Positions 1 to 8,892 of a stretch of 64,000 bases of DNA are shown here, in pieces. Where the stretch lies: positions 61,766 through 125,765 of the forward strand of contig NZ_JACHWH010000013.1 in NCBI RefSeq assembly GCF_014191255.1, in the 5' to 3' direction. Position numbers and translations under genes: made by a program. Each line of letters begins with the position of its first letter. Position 1 is the stretch's first letter. The notes below the pieces were generated by a model. That model did not search any database. It worked only from the letters and a program-made list of their open reading frames with translations, and had not been told where the DNA came from. The DNA comes from Amycolatopsis bartoniae (GTDB lineage Bacteria > Actinomycetota > Actinomycetes > Mycobacteriales > Pseudonocardiaceae).

Positions 1-184
1 CTACGCGCCGACTTCCTTCCTCGGCCGGGTGTTCTCGCCGCCGGAGTTCACGCTCATCCCGATCGACGAAGACAGCTGGGAGCCCGGCGAGCTGGCCATC
101 GCGTGGGCACGCGAGCGACGCAGGCAGCACGTCGCTCTCGAGCCGGCCATCGAGGAGCTGGCGGCGGCCTTCCACACACCGTGA
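1..184 (+). CDS. C-terminal end of a possible LysR-type regulator (partial)
   Basis: The 5' end lies outside the window. Reading in frame from base 2 gives about 60 residues ending at TGA 182-184. The tail contains FTLIPIDEDSWEPGELAIAW, then a basic stretch and a short helix, which resembles the last strand and helix of a LysR effector-binding domain. The DNA-binding half is not visible, so the call is tentative. It is convergent with the BVMO gene that ends at 312; the 127 bp between them hold nothing I can name. Confidence 0.35.
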   Translation, partial: YAPTSFLGRVFSPPEFTLIPIDEDSWEPGELAIAWARERRRQHVALEPAIEELAAAFHTP

Positions 185-311
185 CCGGCCACCTTTCCCG
201 GGCGGCGGCGTAGCCGTTTCAGTTCGAAAATCCGCCGCCGTTCGCCGCGCCGGTGATGCGGCGGAGGCGAGCTACCTGGAAGGCGTGGAGTCGGGTGCTC
301 AGCCTCGCGGT

Positions 312-1985
312 TCAGACCGGCTGGCGGCCCGCTTGTTCGGACCGGCACTCGAAGCCCTCGTAGTTCTTCTGCGCCACCTCGTCGATCTCCGTCTGGTAGA
401 GGGCGTTGCCGCCGAGGTAGGGCATGAAGACTCGCGGTTTGCCGGGGATGTTCGCGCCCATGTACCACGAGTCCGTTTGCGGCCAGAGGGTCTCGTTGGC
501 CGTGTCGGTGCAGTGCTGGGTCCAGCGAGCCTGGGCCTCCAGGTCGGCCTCGATGCGGTCGACGTGCTGCTCCTGGAGATGTTCGAGCAGTGTGGTCAGC
601 CAGTTGACGTGCTGCTCGATGGAGTTGATGACGTTGCTGAGGACCGAGGGGCTGCCCGGGCCGGTCAGCATGAACAGGTTGGGGAAACCATGTGCGGCGA
701 TCCCGAGGTACGTCTGGGGTCCAGACGCCCATGCGTCTTGCAGCTTGCGTCCCTCGACGCCTTCGATGTTGAGGCCGAAGAGCGGACCGGTCATCGCGTC
801 GAAGCCGGTCGCGAAGACGATGACGTCCGCCTCGATCAGCTTGCCGCTGGCCGACACGACGCCTTCCGGGGTGATGCGGTCGATGGGATCGGCGCGGATG
901 TCCTCCAGGGTCACGTTGGGCCGGTTGAACGTCTCGTAGTACCCCGTGTCGACGATCTGGCGCTTGGTGCCGATGGGGTAGCGCGGCATGAGCTTCTCGG
1001 CCGTCTCCGGGTCCTTGACGATGGACCGGATCTTGCGCCGGACGAACTCCGCCGCTTCCTCGTTGGCCGCCGGATCGGTCATCGTGTCGAGGTAACCGAA
1101 GGGGAAGGCGCCGGCGGCGCTCTGCCAGAGCTGCTCGAAGAAGGCTTCGCGCTCCTCGGGGCTGTCGTCGAAGGTCTTCTTGGTGCCGAAGATCTCCCAC
1201 AGCCGGCGGGTCTTCGCGGTGTCGCCGAGCTGCGCCGTCATCTGCTGCATGCGCTCGAGCGAGGCGTCGACGACCTCGGGGGTGAGTGGTACGTTCCAGG
1301 CCGGGATGGTGAACTGCGGGGTTCGCTGCAGGACCGTGAGGTGAGCGGCGGTCTGCGCGATCACCGGTGCGGCCTGCACCCCGGAGGACCCCGTCCCGAT
1401 CTGGACGACCCGCTTGCCGCTGAAGTCGACCTCGCGCTCCCGCGGCCACCGGCCGGTGTGGAACCAGTCGCCGCGGAAGGTGTTCAGGCCGGGGATGTCG
1501 GGGACCTGCGAGTCGGACAGGCAGCCCACCGCGGAGATCAGGAAGCGGGCGCGGACCCGGTGGCCCCGGTCGGTCTCGACGACCCACTGCCGGGCCGGCT
1601 CGTCCCAGGCCGCGCGGGTGACCGCCGTGTCGAACCGGATGTCGCGGCGCAGGTCGTAGCGCTCGGCGACGTGGCGGGCGTAGTCGAGGATGGCGGGCTG
1701 GCGGGAGAACCGCTCGGGCCAGCGGTACTGGTAGTCGCTCCGCAGCTCCGGGTCGAAGGCGTAGTTGTAGACGAGGCTCTCGGCGTCGCACCGGGCGCCG
1801 GGGTAGGTGTTCCAGTACCACGTCCCGCCGACGTCGGACCCCCGCTCGAAGACCACGGTGGACAGACCGAGCTGGCGCACTCGGTGGAGCATGTACATGC
1901 CGGCGAACCCGGCTCCGACGACGATCGTGTCGTACTCGTCGGCGATCGCGCCGGTGTCCGGCGTCGAGGTCTCAGCGGAGGCCAT
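312..1985 (-). CDS. Baeyer-Villiger monooxygenase, FAD/NADPH type I (copy A)
   Basis: A 557-residue flavoprotein of the length usual for cyclohexanone/phenylacetone monooxygenases. It inserts one oxygen next to a ketone, turning cyclic ketones into lactones or linear ketones into esters. Visible features: FAD-binding GAGFAG at residues 24-29, GGTWYWN shortly after, the BVMO fingerprint FRGDWFHTGRW at 170-180, and a second Rossmann motif GTGSSG. It starts 16 nt after the stop of the upstream esterase (2001-2900), so the two form an operon in which the esterase could hydrolyse the ester or lactone product. It is clearly paralogous to the enzyme at 6847-8451. The natural substrate is unknown. 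Confidence 0.9.
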   Translation of the reverse strand: MASAETSTPDTGAIADEYDTIVVGAGFAGMYMLHRVRQLGLSTVVFERGSDVGGTWYWNTYPGARCDAESLVYNYAFDPELRSDYQYRWPERFSRQPAILDYARHVAERYDLRRDIRFDTAVTRAAWDEPARQWVVETDRGHRVRARFLISAVGCLSDSQVPDIPGLNTFRGDWFHTGRWPREREVDFSGKRVVQIGTGSSGVQAAPVIAQTAAHLTVLQRTPQFTIPAWNVPLTPEVVDASLERMQQMTAQLGDTAKTRRLWEIFGTKKTFDDSPEEREAFFEQLWQSAAGAFPFGYLDTMTDPAANEEAAEFVRRKIRSIVKDPETAEKLMPRYPIGTKRQIVDTGYYETFNRPNVTLEDIRADPIDRITPEGVVSASGKLIEADVIVFATGFDAMTGPLFGLNIEGVEGRKLQDAWASGPQTYLGIAAHGFPNLFMLTGPGSPSVLSNVINSIEQHVNWLTTLLEHLQEQHVDRIEADLEAQARWTQHCTDTANETLWPQTDSWYMGANIPGKPRVFMPYLGGNALYQTEIDEVAQKNYEGFECRSEQAGRQPV

Positions 1986-2000
1986 GTCGAGTTCTCCCCC

Positions 2001-2900
2001 TCATTCCGCGGTGTGCCGCAGGACGAACTGCCCGATCCGGTCGACGCCCTGCTGGGCCTCGGGGTAGAGCGGGAAGAGCTGGTAGCAGTGGAACAGCCCC
2101 GGTTCGGGCTGGTACTCGACGACGCCACCGGCCGCCTTGACCTTGTCGACCAGGCGCTCGGCGTCGGAGAGCAGGACTTCGGCGGTGCCGACCTGGACCA
2201 GCAGCGGCGGCAGTCCCGACAGGTCGGCATTGAGCGGGCTGATGAGTGGATCGGCCGGGTCGTGGTCGCCGGTGTAGAGGCCGGCCCACAGTCGCAGGGT
2301 GTCCACGTCGAGGATCGGCTCCTCGTCCACCTTGCTGGTGATCGTCTTCCCGGACAGGGTCAGGTCGGTCCACGGCGACAGGGCGACCCCGGCCGCCGGC
2401 AGGGGCACGCCGCGGTCGCGCAGGGCCACCAGCGTGGCGACCGTGAGGCCGCCACCGGCCGAGTCGCCGGCGATGGTGATCCGGGCCGGGACGAATCCCT
2501 CGTCGAGGAGGAACCGGTACGCGCCGACCGCGTCGTCCACGGCGGCCGGGTGGGGAGCCTCCGGCGCCATGCGGTAGTCGAGCACCACGACCCGGGCCTT
2601 CGCCGCGCGGGCGATCCGGGCGGCCAGCTCGCGGTGGGACAGGACGCTGCCCACCACGTAGCCACCACCGTGCAGGTACAGCACCGCACGGTCGGGCTCG
2701 GACTCAGGCACCTCCACCCACAGCGCAGGCACTCCGGCCACGGTCACCGACTCGGTTTTCGCATCCGCGGGCAGAGGGGCCATCGAGGAGATCATCTGAC
2801 CGGACTGCTCGCGCTGTTCCTGGTAGCTCAGCCCGGCTGTGTCGGCAGGCGGCTGGGTGCGGAACTGCTCGATGACGGCGAGCGCCTCGGGACTGGGCAT
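2001..2900 (-). CDS. Alpha/beta hydrolase, HSL-type esterase (copy A)
   Basis: About 299 residues. HGGGYVVG forms the oxyanion hole, GDSAGGG carries the nucleophile serine, and a C-terminal LFHCYQ supplies the histidine; this is the hormone-sensitive-lipase esterase family. I chose the ATG at 2898-2900 because GGAGGAG lies just upstream; an in-frame extension to 2951 has no such site. It is the first gene of the esterase-BVMO operon and probably cleaves esters or lactones made by the downstream enzyme (inference from order). The TetR gene at 3211-3843 lies upstream on the same strand. Confidence 0.88.
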   Translation of the reverse strand: MPSPEALAVIEQFRTQPPADTAGLSYQEQREQSGQMISSMAPLPADAKTESVTVAGVPALWVEVPESEPDRAVLYLHGGGYVVGSVLSHRELAARIARAAKARVVVLDYRMAPEAPHPAAVDDAVGAYRFLLDEGFVPARITIAGDSAGGGLTVATLVALRDRGVPLPAAGVALSPWTDLTLSGKTITSKVDEEPILDVDTLRLWAGLYTGDHDPADPLISPLNADLSGLPPLLVQVGTAEVLLSDAERLVDKVKAAGGVVEYQPEPGLFHCYQLFPLYPEAQQGVDRIGQFVLRHTAE

Positions 2901-3210
2901 CTGTACTCCTCCACGTTGAGGGTGCCGATCGCAAGCGGGGTTCCCCGGCAAGTCAAGAATTGTCAGAGCGTCAGTGTGCTGACGGAGTGTCTAAATATGA
3001 CGCTAAGACGTGTCGAGGGGCGCGTCAAGGCCCTGTTCGGTCCGGATCCGAGCCTCGGCAAGCGGGCGAAACGTCGGATACCGCGACGTCGGCGGTCGCA
3101 GTCGCGTGACCGGCCGCCCTTGTTGTTGCCGGTGCACGACGGTTGGGTCGGTTACGCGAGGCGGCCGGCCGCGATGTGCCGGCTTGCCTTTTGGTCGTGA
3201 GGACCCACTG
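2901..3210. promoter_or_regulatory. Intergenic region with a 16-bp palindrome, possible TetR operator
   Basis: 310 bp between the TetR gene and the esterase-BVMO operon. At 2969-2984 there is CGTCAG-TGTG-CTGACG, a perfect inverted repeat with 6-bp arms, followed by the AT-richer TCTAAATATGA at 2990-3000. The size and position suit a TetR dimer site upstream of 2900. The rest of the stretch shows no gene. Assigning it to the neighbouring TetR protein is inference. Confidence 0.35.
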
Positions 3211-3843
3211 TCACCGGGCGGCGTCGCCGGCGAGGACCGCGTGCCAGTGTTCGGCGAGCTTCCTGATCGCCCGCTCCCGGTCGACTTCGAGGCCGCGGAT
3301 GATCCAGAGGTACAGGAAGCGCTGGAGCTCGGCGACGAACAAGATGAGTTCGAGTTCGAGGTCGTCGTCCCACTTGAGCACGGAGCCGACCACCTCGAGC
3401 CGCTGCCAGCGCGCGATGGTGCTTTTGACGGTCTGGACGACATCCTCGCGGAACTCGGGTTCGACGGCCTCCGCCTGGTGCATCGTGCCCAACAGCTGCT
3501 TGTGCTGTTCGTAGAGTTCGACGTAAGCGCTCAGCCAGCTCTCAAGGGCATCGAAGGTCGCCTGGTCGAGCTCCTCGAACCGCTTCCACAGCTCCTCGAG
3601 GCCATCGTCGAACTCCCGCAGGCAGTCGCGGAGGATCTTCGCTTTTCCCGTGTAGTAGAGGTAGAACGTCGCTCTGCTGGTGCCGGCTCCGGCGCTGATG
3701 TCGTCGACGGTCACGTCCGCGTAGTGCTTCGACGCGAAGACCTCGGTGGCGGCGGCGACGAGACGGCTGCGGGTGAGCTCGCGCTTGGCGTCGCGCAGCG
3801 ACGGCTGACCCGGCGTGTTCGTCGGCCGACTCGGCGTGCTCAT
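3211..3843 (-). CDS. TetR-family transcriptional regulator
   Basis: 210 residues, typical TetR length. An N-terminal helix-turn-helix is visible: RSRLVAAATEVFASKHYADV, then VDDISAGAGTSRATFYLYY, then an all-helical ligand-binding region. The ATG at 3841-3843 is preceded by GGAGGAG at good spacing; a longer in-frame start at 3888 is less likely. It lies upstream of, and in the same direction as, the esterase-BVMO pair at 312-2900, which it probably represses until an inducer binds. The target and ligand are not shown by the sequence. Confidence 0.88.
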   Translation of the reverse strand: MSTPSRPTNTPGQPSLRDAKRELTRSRLVAAATEVFASKHYADVTVDDISAGAGTSRATFYLYYTGKAKILRDCLREFDDGLEELWKRFEELDQATFDALESWLSAYVELYEQHKQLLGTMHQAEAVEPEFREDVVQTVKSTIARWQRLEVVGSVLKWDDDLELELILFVAELQRFLYLWIIRGLEVDRERAIRKLAEHWHAVLAGDAAR

Positions 3844-4201
3844 GCGTACGTGCTCCTCCGCGGCCCTGCGTCGATGACTGCACCCCACAGTCTGTCAGGT
3901 GGCCTGCGTGGACGAGCGGGCGTGGCAATCCCGTCACCGGTCGCGGCGAGGTCGCGGGTGCCGCGCGTGCGCCATGACCGCGCAGGGCAACGGCGCCTGC
4001 GCCGCGGTGTACGCGGTGAAGGCGGTCCGCGGAATGCTCTGGCGCGCGCGTTCTGCGGGCCCGCACCGGTCGGTTAGGGACGGCTCGCGGGTGGTGGCGG
4101 CGTGATGTGGAGGAGCGCGTTGCTGGCGCGCTGGCCAGATCGGGAACAAGCACACCTATTGCCGGGTGAGTGCCGCACCGATGTTGTGATGTGTCCCGTG
4201 T
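3844..4201. other. Gene-poor spacer upstream of the TetR gene
   Basis: About 360 bp with no convincing coding frame on either strand. It lies between the TetR start and the integrase remnant. Some frames stay open but have the arginine/proline-rich composition of random high-GC sequence. No repeat or promoter could be defended. Confidence 0.4.
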
Positions 4202-4330
4202 TCACTGAATGAGGGTGGCATGAAGATCTCCGAGGCCGTAGCCGAAGTGGCGTTCGACCCAGGTGAGTGTGCCGCAGCCAGTGGGTGGAGATGCCCTGGT
4301 TGGCGCGGCGGTGGCCGACGGTCGGCGGGG
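4202..4330 (-). pseudogene. Remnant of a tyrosine recombinase/integrase C-terminus
   Basis: Read on the minus strand, one frame gives NQGISTHWLRHT (about 4316-4269), the HxxR catalytic box of tyrosine recombinases. A second frame immediately after gives LTWVERHFGYG (about 4269-4238) and stops at 4202-4204. In actinomycete integrases these segments are contiguous, roughly HWLRHTTLTWVERHFGYG, so the frame change at 4269 looks like a small deletion. The catalytic tyrosine is missing. Upstream coding sequence up to about 4500 cannot be recognised. This is a decayed fragment, not a working gene. Confidence 0.6.
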
Positions 4331-4738
4331 TTCGGCCACGCGGCGCGCCGGGCCGGGCGATCCGCAGCAGCCGTGCTCCGTATTCCGGTGTCGGGATGAG
4401 TTCGAAGACGTGACAGGACGGAAGATGTCGCACGGCCTGTCGATCGGTTCGAGCGCGTGCTCGGGAGCCGCGACGTCGATGTGGACCAGCGGGAAGGGGT
4501 GTCACAACCCGCGGTTCGGTGATCGGTTCGTCGTGTACCGGGCTGGGAGGGCTCGACCTCGGAGTCGCCGCTGTCTCGGCGGCGGCTCGCCTGGTACTCC
4601 GAGGTGGATCCCGGAGGTGCCGTCGAGCCGGTCGAGGTGCTCACCGCCGGGCGCCCTGCCAGGACGTGGGCCGGAGGCCGACGTATCCTCCTCCGGGTGT
4701 GCGCAGCGCCGCGTTCGGGCATTCCTGACCGCTCCGAA
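4331..4738. other. Gene-poor stretch upstream of the PucR-type gene
   Basis: About 400 bp between the integrase remnant and the regulator start. Several frames are open on both strands but none looks like protein. GTATCCT at 4683-4689 resembles the promoter element found further right, but it lacks the AT-rich flanks, so I do not call it a site. Confidence 0.35.
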
Positions 4739-5764
4739 ATGGACGAGGTCCGGCTGGTCGAGTTCTTCGACGAGCTGATCGAGCGCGGCGCCGGGCCGGC
4801 GGAGATCCTGGAGGCTGCGGCCGGGTTCGCCGGCTGCACGATCGGTTTGCGCACCACCGACGGCGTCTTCGACCACGTGTGCGAGGCGGATGAACGGGGT
4901 GGCCGGCACCGCCTGTCCCGGGAGCTCAGCACCGGGGACGAGGTGTGGCTGGCGCGACCGGGAGGGACGACCCCGCTGGACGAGCTACTGCTCAGGCGGC
5001 TGTCGGTCGCGTGTGCCGTGGCCTTGCGTCACCTGCGGTCATGTTTGCCGAAGGTCGCTGACCCCGCGCTGGTCGAACTCGTCGTGGGGGACACCGCGGG
5101 AGAGCCGGAACGGGCCCGTGCTCTCGCCCTGCTGGGCTACTCGGCCGTGACGCCGTTGCGGGTGGTGGCGATCGTGGGCGAGGCCGACGACGTGCGGCAG
5201 GTGATCCGGGACCTGGGGGACGTGCACGCCACCACGCTCGGATCGGTCCACGTGGTGGTGACGGCCCAGGAGATCCCCGAGGACCTCGCCGTCCCGGTGG
5301 GCACGCGGATTTCCATCGGGCCCCGGCTGCCCGGCATGCGCGCACCGCGTTCGTGGCGGGCGGCCAGGACCTGTTTGCGCTTCGCCGTACCCAGTACCCA
5401 TCGGTCCCCGCCGTACTCGAAGGAAGAAGCCGCTGTCGTCGACGCGACGAGCGTGGGCTGTTTCGCCCTGCTGGCGGAGCACCTGACGGCCGATGCCATC
5501 GCCGAGACCACGGAGGTCGAGGTACTGGACCGGCTGGCCGCCGAGCCCGGCGGGCCCGAGATGCTGCGCACCCTGGAGGCCGTGGCGGCGACCGAGTCGC
5601 TGCGCCGCGCCGCCGCCTCGCTCCACATGCACCACAATTCGGTGGGTGCGCGCGTCGCGCGGGCGGAGCAATTGCTCGGCTTCGAGATCACGCAGCCGTA
5701 CGGGCGCGTGCGCATGATGTTCGCGCTGATCCTGAGGCGCCTGCGCGACTCGGATCACCCGTGA
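4739..5764 (+). CDS. PucR/CdaR-type transcriptional regulator
   Basis: About 341 residues. The C-terminus carries the PucR-type helix-turn-helix: LEAVAATESLRRAAASLHMH, then HNSVGARVARAEQLLGFEI, ending in a helix with RMMFALILRRLRD. The N-terminal two thirds would be the sensor part and has no motif I can name. The start at ATG 4739 (MDEVRLVEFF) is a guess: it has no clear ribosome site, and an in-frame GTG at 4697 is an alternative. It is followed after 141 bp by the esterase-BVMO pair on the same strand, which it probably controls (inference). Confidence 0.75.
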   Translation: MDEVRLVEFFDELIERGAGPAEILEAAAGFAGCTIGLRTTDGVFDHVCEADERGGRHRLSRELSTGDEVWLARPGGTTPLDELLLRRLSVACAVALRHLRSCLPKVADPALVELVVGDTAGEPERARALALLGYSAVTPLRVVAIVGEADDVRQVIRDLGDVHATTLGSVHVVVTAQEIPEDLAVPVGTRISIGPRLPGMRAPRSWRAARTCLRFAVPSTHRSPPYSKEEAAVVDATSVGCFALLAEHLTADAIAETTEVEVLDRLAAEPGGPEMLRTLEAVAATESLRRAAASLHMHHNSVGARVARAEQLLGFEITQPYGRVRMMFALILRRLRDSDHP

Positions 5765-5806
5765 CGCTCGCCGAATGGCGGGAATCGGCGGGAAACCTCG
5801 CGCCAG

Positions 5807-5827
5807 GTGACCGGTGACTGCGGTCAC
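5807..5827. promoter_or_regulatory. Inverted repeat upstream of the second esterase-BVMO operon
   Basis: GTGACC-(9 nt)-GGTCAC, perfect 6-bp arms, lies 79 nt before the esterase start at 5906 and just after the PucR-type gene. The spacing suits a dimeric regulator site. Assignment to the PucR-type protein is inference. Confidence 0.3.
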
Positions 5828-5905
5828 AAACGTACCCATCCTGGAACGAGCGCTGGTCAGCGGTGGCGATCGCCGTGGCGCTCCGCAGGAATGAGGACGA
5901 CAGGC

Positions 5906-6847
5906 ATGGCGCTGGACGAGGCGACGACGATGTTCCTTGCTCAGATGGCCGGAAGCGGCAGGAAACCGATCCACGAAATGGAACCCGGCGAAGCGCGTGA
6001 GTCGGGGCCGATGATGATCCAGCTCTACGGGCCCGGACCCGACATGGCACGGGTCGTGAACGAGCGGCTGAACACCACCGACGGCAACGACTTCGCGGTG
6101 CGCGTGCTCGTTCCTTCCGCGGCCCCGGCCGGTCTCGTCGTCTACTACCACGGCGGCGGCTGGGTACTCGGCGACATCGACCAGTTCGACACACTTGGGC
6201 GGCAGCTCGCCGCGCGGACGGGCTGCGCCGTGGTGCTGGTGGACTATCGCAAGGCCCCGGAACACCCGTATCCGGCCGCCGTGGAAGACGCGTGGCAGGC
6301 GCTGAACTGGGCGCACGAGCAGATGACCGGCATCGCCGGCGCGACCGTGCCGCTGATCGTCGCCGGTGACTCGGCGGGCGGCAACCTCGCGGCGGTCATG
6401 GCGCACCGGGCGCGGGACCGCTCGGGCCCGGACCTGGCCCTCCAGGTGCTGGTCTACCCCGTCACCGCGGCCGACTTCGACACGGCCTCGTATCTCGCGC
6501 CCGAGAACCAGCTGATGCTCAGCCGCGACAGCATGATCTGGTTCTGGAACCATTACGCGGCGCCCGGGCGTCGCGGTGAGACAGAGGCGAGCCCGTTGCG
6601 GGCACCCGATTTCACCGGCTTGCCGCCCGCCGTGGTGCTCGTGGCGGAGCATGATCCGTTGCGGGACGAGGGGGAGGCCTACGCCGCCGCGCTCGAAGCG
6701 GCCGGTGTCCCGGTGCGCAAGCGCCTGTTCGACGCGCAGATGCACGGCTTCTTCTCGATGGTGAACGTCTTGCCGGGGAGCGCCGCCGCGATGGACTACG
6801 TGGCGGGCGAAATCACCGCGGTGACCGGTGCCGGGGTGATGCGCTGA
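5906..6847 (+). CDS. Alpha/beta hydrolase, HSL-type esterase (copy B)
   Basis: 313 residues with HGGGWVLGD (oxyanion hole), GDSAGGN (nucleophile serine), EHDPLRDEG (acid) and MHGFF (histidine), the complete HSL-family set. The start ATG 5906 is preceded by GAGGA with 8-nt spacing. Its stop TGA at 6845-6847 shares the A with the ATG of the BVMO at 6847, so the two are translationally coupled. Esterase and BVMO are thus paired again as in the 312-2900 operon, but on the opposite strand. Probable role: hydrolysis of the ester or lactone formed by its partner. Confidence 0.9.
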   Translation: MALDEATTMFLAQMAGSGRKPIHEMEPGEARESGPMMIQLYGPGPDMARVVNERLNTTDGNDFAVRVLVPSAAPAGLVVYYHGGGWVLGDIDQFDTLGRQLAARTGCAVVLVDYRKAPEHPYPAAVEDAWQALNWAHEQMTGIAGATVPLIVAGDSAGGNLAAVMAHRARDRSGPDLALQVLVYPVTAADFDTASYLAPENQLMLSRDSMIWFWNHYAAPGRRGETEASPLRAPDFTGLPPAVVLVAEHDPLRDEGEAYAAALEAAGVPVRKRLFDAQMHGFFSMVNVLPGSAAAMDYVAGEITAVTGAGVMR

Positions 6848-8451
6848 TGGACACCACCACGACCGACTACGACGTGTGCGTCATCGGCGCCGGTTTCGCC
6901 GGGATGTACATGCTGAAGAAGCTGCGAGAACTCGGGCTCCGCACACACGTGTTCGAGCGGGGCGACGACGTGGGGGGAACCTGGTACTGGAACCGGTACC
7001 CCGGTGCCCGCTGCGACGTCGAAAGCCTGTTCTACTGCTATTCCTTCGACGACGAGCTGCAGCAGGAGTGGACCTGGTCCGAGCGTTACCCGGCGCAGCC
7101 GGAAATCCTCGCCTACTGCAGGCACGTCGCCGATCGGTACGACCTGCGCCGCGACATCTCGTTCGGCACGCCCGTCGAGTCGGTCGTCTACGACGAGGTG
7201 GCCGGGCTCTGGAACCTTCGCACCGGCGCGGGGCAGCGGGTACGCGCCCGCTGGGTGATCACCGCTGTGGGATGCCTGTCGGCTTCGCAAGTGCCGCGGT
7301 TCCCGGGACTGGACGACTTCCGCGGCCAGTGGTTCCACACGGGACAGTGGCCGCACGAGCCGGTCGACTTCGTCGGACAGCGTGTCGCGGTGATCGGTAC
7401 CGGTTCCTCGGGCATCCAGGCGATCCCGGCGATCGCGCGGACGGCGCGGCAGCTCACCGTCTTTCAGCGCACGCCCAACTTCAGCGTCCCCGCGCACAAC
7501 GGTCCGCTCGACCCCGGCACACAGGAGCGGGTGAAGGCGGAGTACGCGAAACTGCGGGCCGAGGCGCGGGTCTCGCCCGGCGGCACGATCGCCCACCCCA
7601 CCGGGAAGAAGGCCCTCGACCTCGGTGAGGACGAGCGTCGTGCGGAGCTGGACCGCCGCTGGGCGGACGGTGGCTCCGCGTTCCTGTCGGCGTTCGCGGA
7701 CACGATGGTGGACGAGGCGGCGAACCGGATCTCCGCCGACTACGTTCGCGACCAGATCCGGCGGATCGTGAAGGACCCGGCCACGGCGGAGCTGCTGTGT
7801 CCGCGGGACCATCCGATCGGCAGCAAGCGGATCTGCGTCGACACGGGGTACTACGAGACGTACAACCGCGACAACGTCCGGCTGGTCGACGTCCGGGCGA
7901 ACCCTATCGAGCGGATCACCGAACACGGGGTGCGCGTCGGAGGTGTCGATCACGAGGTGGACGCCATCGTGTTCGCCACCGGGTACGACGCGATGACCGG
8001 GCCGCTGACCCGGTTGAACATCCGTGGCGTGGGCGGGCAGTCTCTCGCGGACTCCTGGTCCGAAGGCCCCCGGACGTACCTCGGGCTCGCGGTGCCGGGA
8101 TTTCCCAACCTCTTCACGATCACGGGACCGGGCAGTCCCTCGGTGCTCAGCAACATGGTCGTTTCGATCGAGCAGCACGTCGAGTGGATCGCCGGCCACC
8201 TCGACCACCTGCGGCGCAACGACCTTCGCCGATCGGAGGCCGACCCGGAGGCCGCCAGGCAGTGGACGGAGCACGTCGACGAGGTGGCCAGGCACACCCT
8301 GTACCCGCAGGCCGCCTCGTGGTACATGGGCGCCAACGTGCCCGGCAAGCCACGTGTCTTCATGCCTTATGTCGGCGGTGTCGGGGCTTATCGCGAGATC
8401 TGCGATGGGGTAGCGGCCGAGGGGTACAAGGGGTTCCAGCTGTCCCGCTGA
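6847..8451 (+). CDS. Baeyer-Villiger monooxygenase, FAD/NADPH type I (copy B)
   Basis: 534 residues. FAD-binding GAGFAG at 14-19, BVMO fingerprint FRGQWFHTGQW at 158-168, NADPH-binding GTGSSG downstream. It aligns with the BVMO at 312-1985 over its whole length, sharing blocks such as FERGxDVGGTWYWN, DTGYYETxNR and GPGSPSVLSN, and lacks the longer N-terminal tail of copy A. It is coupled to the esterase through the overlapping TGATG. A strong hairpin at 8461-8496 follows. Substrate unknown; cyclic or aryl ketones are usual for the family. Confidence 0.9.
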   Translation: MDTTTTDYDVCVIGAGFAGMYMLKKLRELGLRTHVFERGDDVGGTWYWNRYPGARCDVESLFYCYSFDDELQQEWTWSERYPAQPEILAYCRHVADRYDLRRDISFGTPVESVVYDEVAGLWNLRTGAGQRVRARWVITAVGCLSASQVPRFPGLDDFRGQWFHTGQWPHEPVDFVGQRVAVIGTGSSGIQAIPAIARTARQLTVFQRTPNFSVPAHNGPLDPGTQERVKAEYAKLRAEARVSPGGTIAHPTGKKALDLGEDERRAELDRRWADGGSAFLSAFADTMVDEAANRISADYVRDQIRRIVKDPATAELLCPRDHPIGSKRICVDTGYYETYNRDNVRLVDVRANPIERITEHGVRVGGVDHEVDAIVFATGYDAMTGPLTRLNIRGVGGQSLADSWSEGPRTYLGLAVPGFPNLFTITGPGSPSVLSNMVVSIEQHVEWIAGHLDHLRRNDLRRSEADPEAARQWTEHVDEVARHTLYPQAASWYMGANVPGKPRVFMPYVGGVGAYREICDGVAAEGYKGFQLSR

Positions 8452-8460
8452 ACAACGCAC

Positions 8461-8496
8461 GGCGAACCCGGCGGAGTCCGCTCCGCCGGGTTCGCC
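8461..8496 (+). terminator. Hairpin terminator after the second BVMO
   Basis: Perfect 16-bp inverted repeat GGCGAACCCGGCGGAG with a 4-nt loop TCCG, starting 9 nt after the BVMO stop. No U-tract, as is common in actinomycetes. Confidence 0.7.
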
Positions 8497-8892
8497 GCAT
8501 CACCGGCAGGGTGATCCGGTCACGAGTTCGTCCCCGGATCCGGTGAGCCCGGCCGGTTCGGCCAGCGGGTTCTCGCGGCCACCGGCCAGCTGCCGGGCGA
8601 TCTCGGCGGCCGGTCGGAGGACGGCGCAACGGGCTGTCCCGGGTTCTCCGGGCGTCGTGCCAGGCGCTGCCGCCGAGCCGGCGGGCAATTTTGCCGGTGC
8701 GGATGCCGGCGGCGCGAACTCCGGGTGAGCACCATCGTGGTGATCCCGGTGCGCCCGGTCGACGACGTGCGGTGGGGGAATGCCGAGTGCGGTGGCGATC
8801 GGGGAGACGCGGTGGAAGAAGGCGACGTCGAGCCACCTCGGCGCCGAAGGCGCCACCGGGCCTGACCGGGGACACGGCGCGGCCCGCCCGGG
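8497..8892. other. Stretch without a defensible gene
   Basis: About 400 bp between the BVMO terminator and the small hypothetical gene at 8893. Several minus-strand frames are open (for example one covering 8500-8856), but they lack a ribosome site and recognisable protein character. I see no repeat or promoter here. Confidence 0.35.

Noticed and set aside
285..3200. Long open frame opposite the BVMO and esterase genes (about 970 codons)
   Set aside because: It runs antisense to two clear enzymes, is rich in Arg/Gly/Val as expected from high-GC mirror frames, and shows no domain.
4683..4689. GTATCCT near the PucR-type gene
   Set aside because: It resembles the promoter element but lacks AT-rich flanks and lies in a gene-poor tract with no clear start spacing.
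8500..8856. 118-codon minus-strand frame
   Set aside because: No ribosome site, unusual composition, no recognised motif; possible but unsupported.
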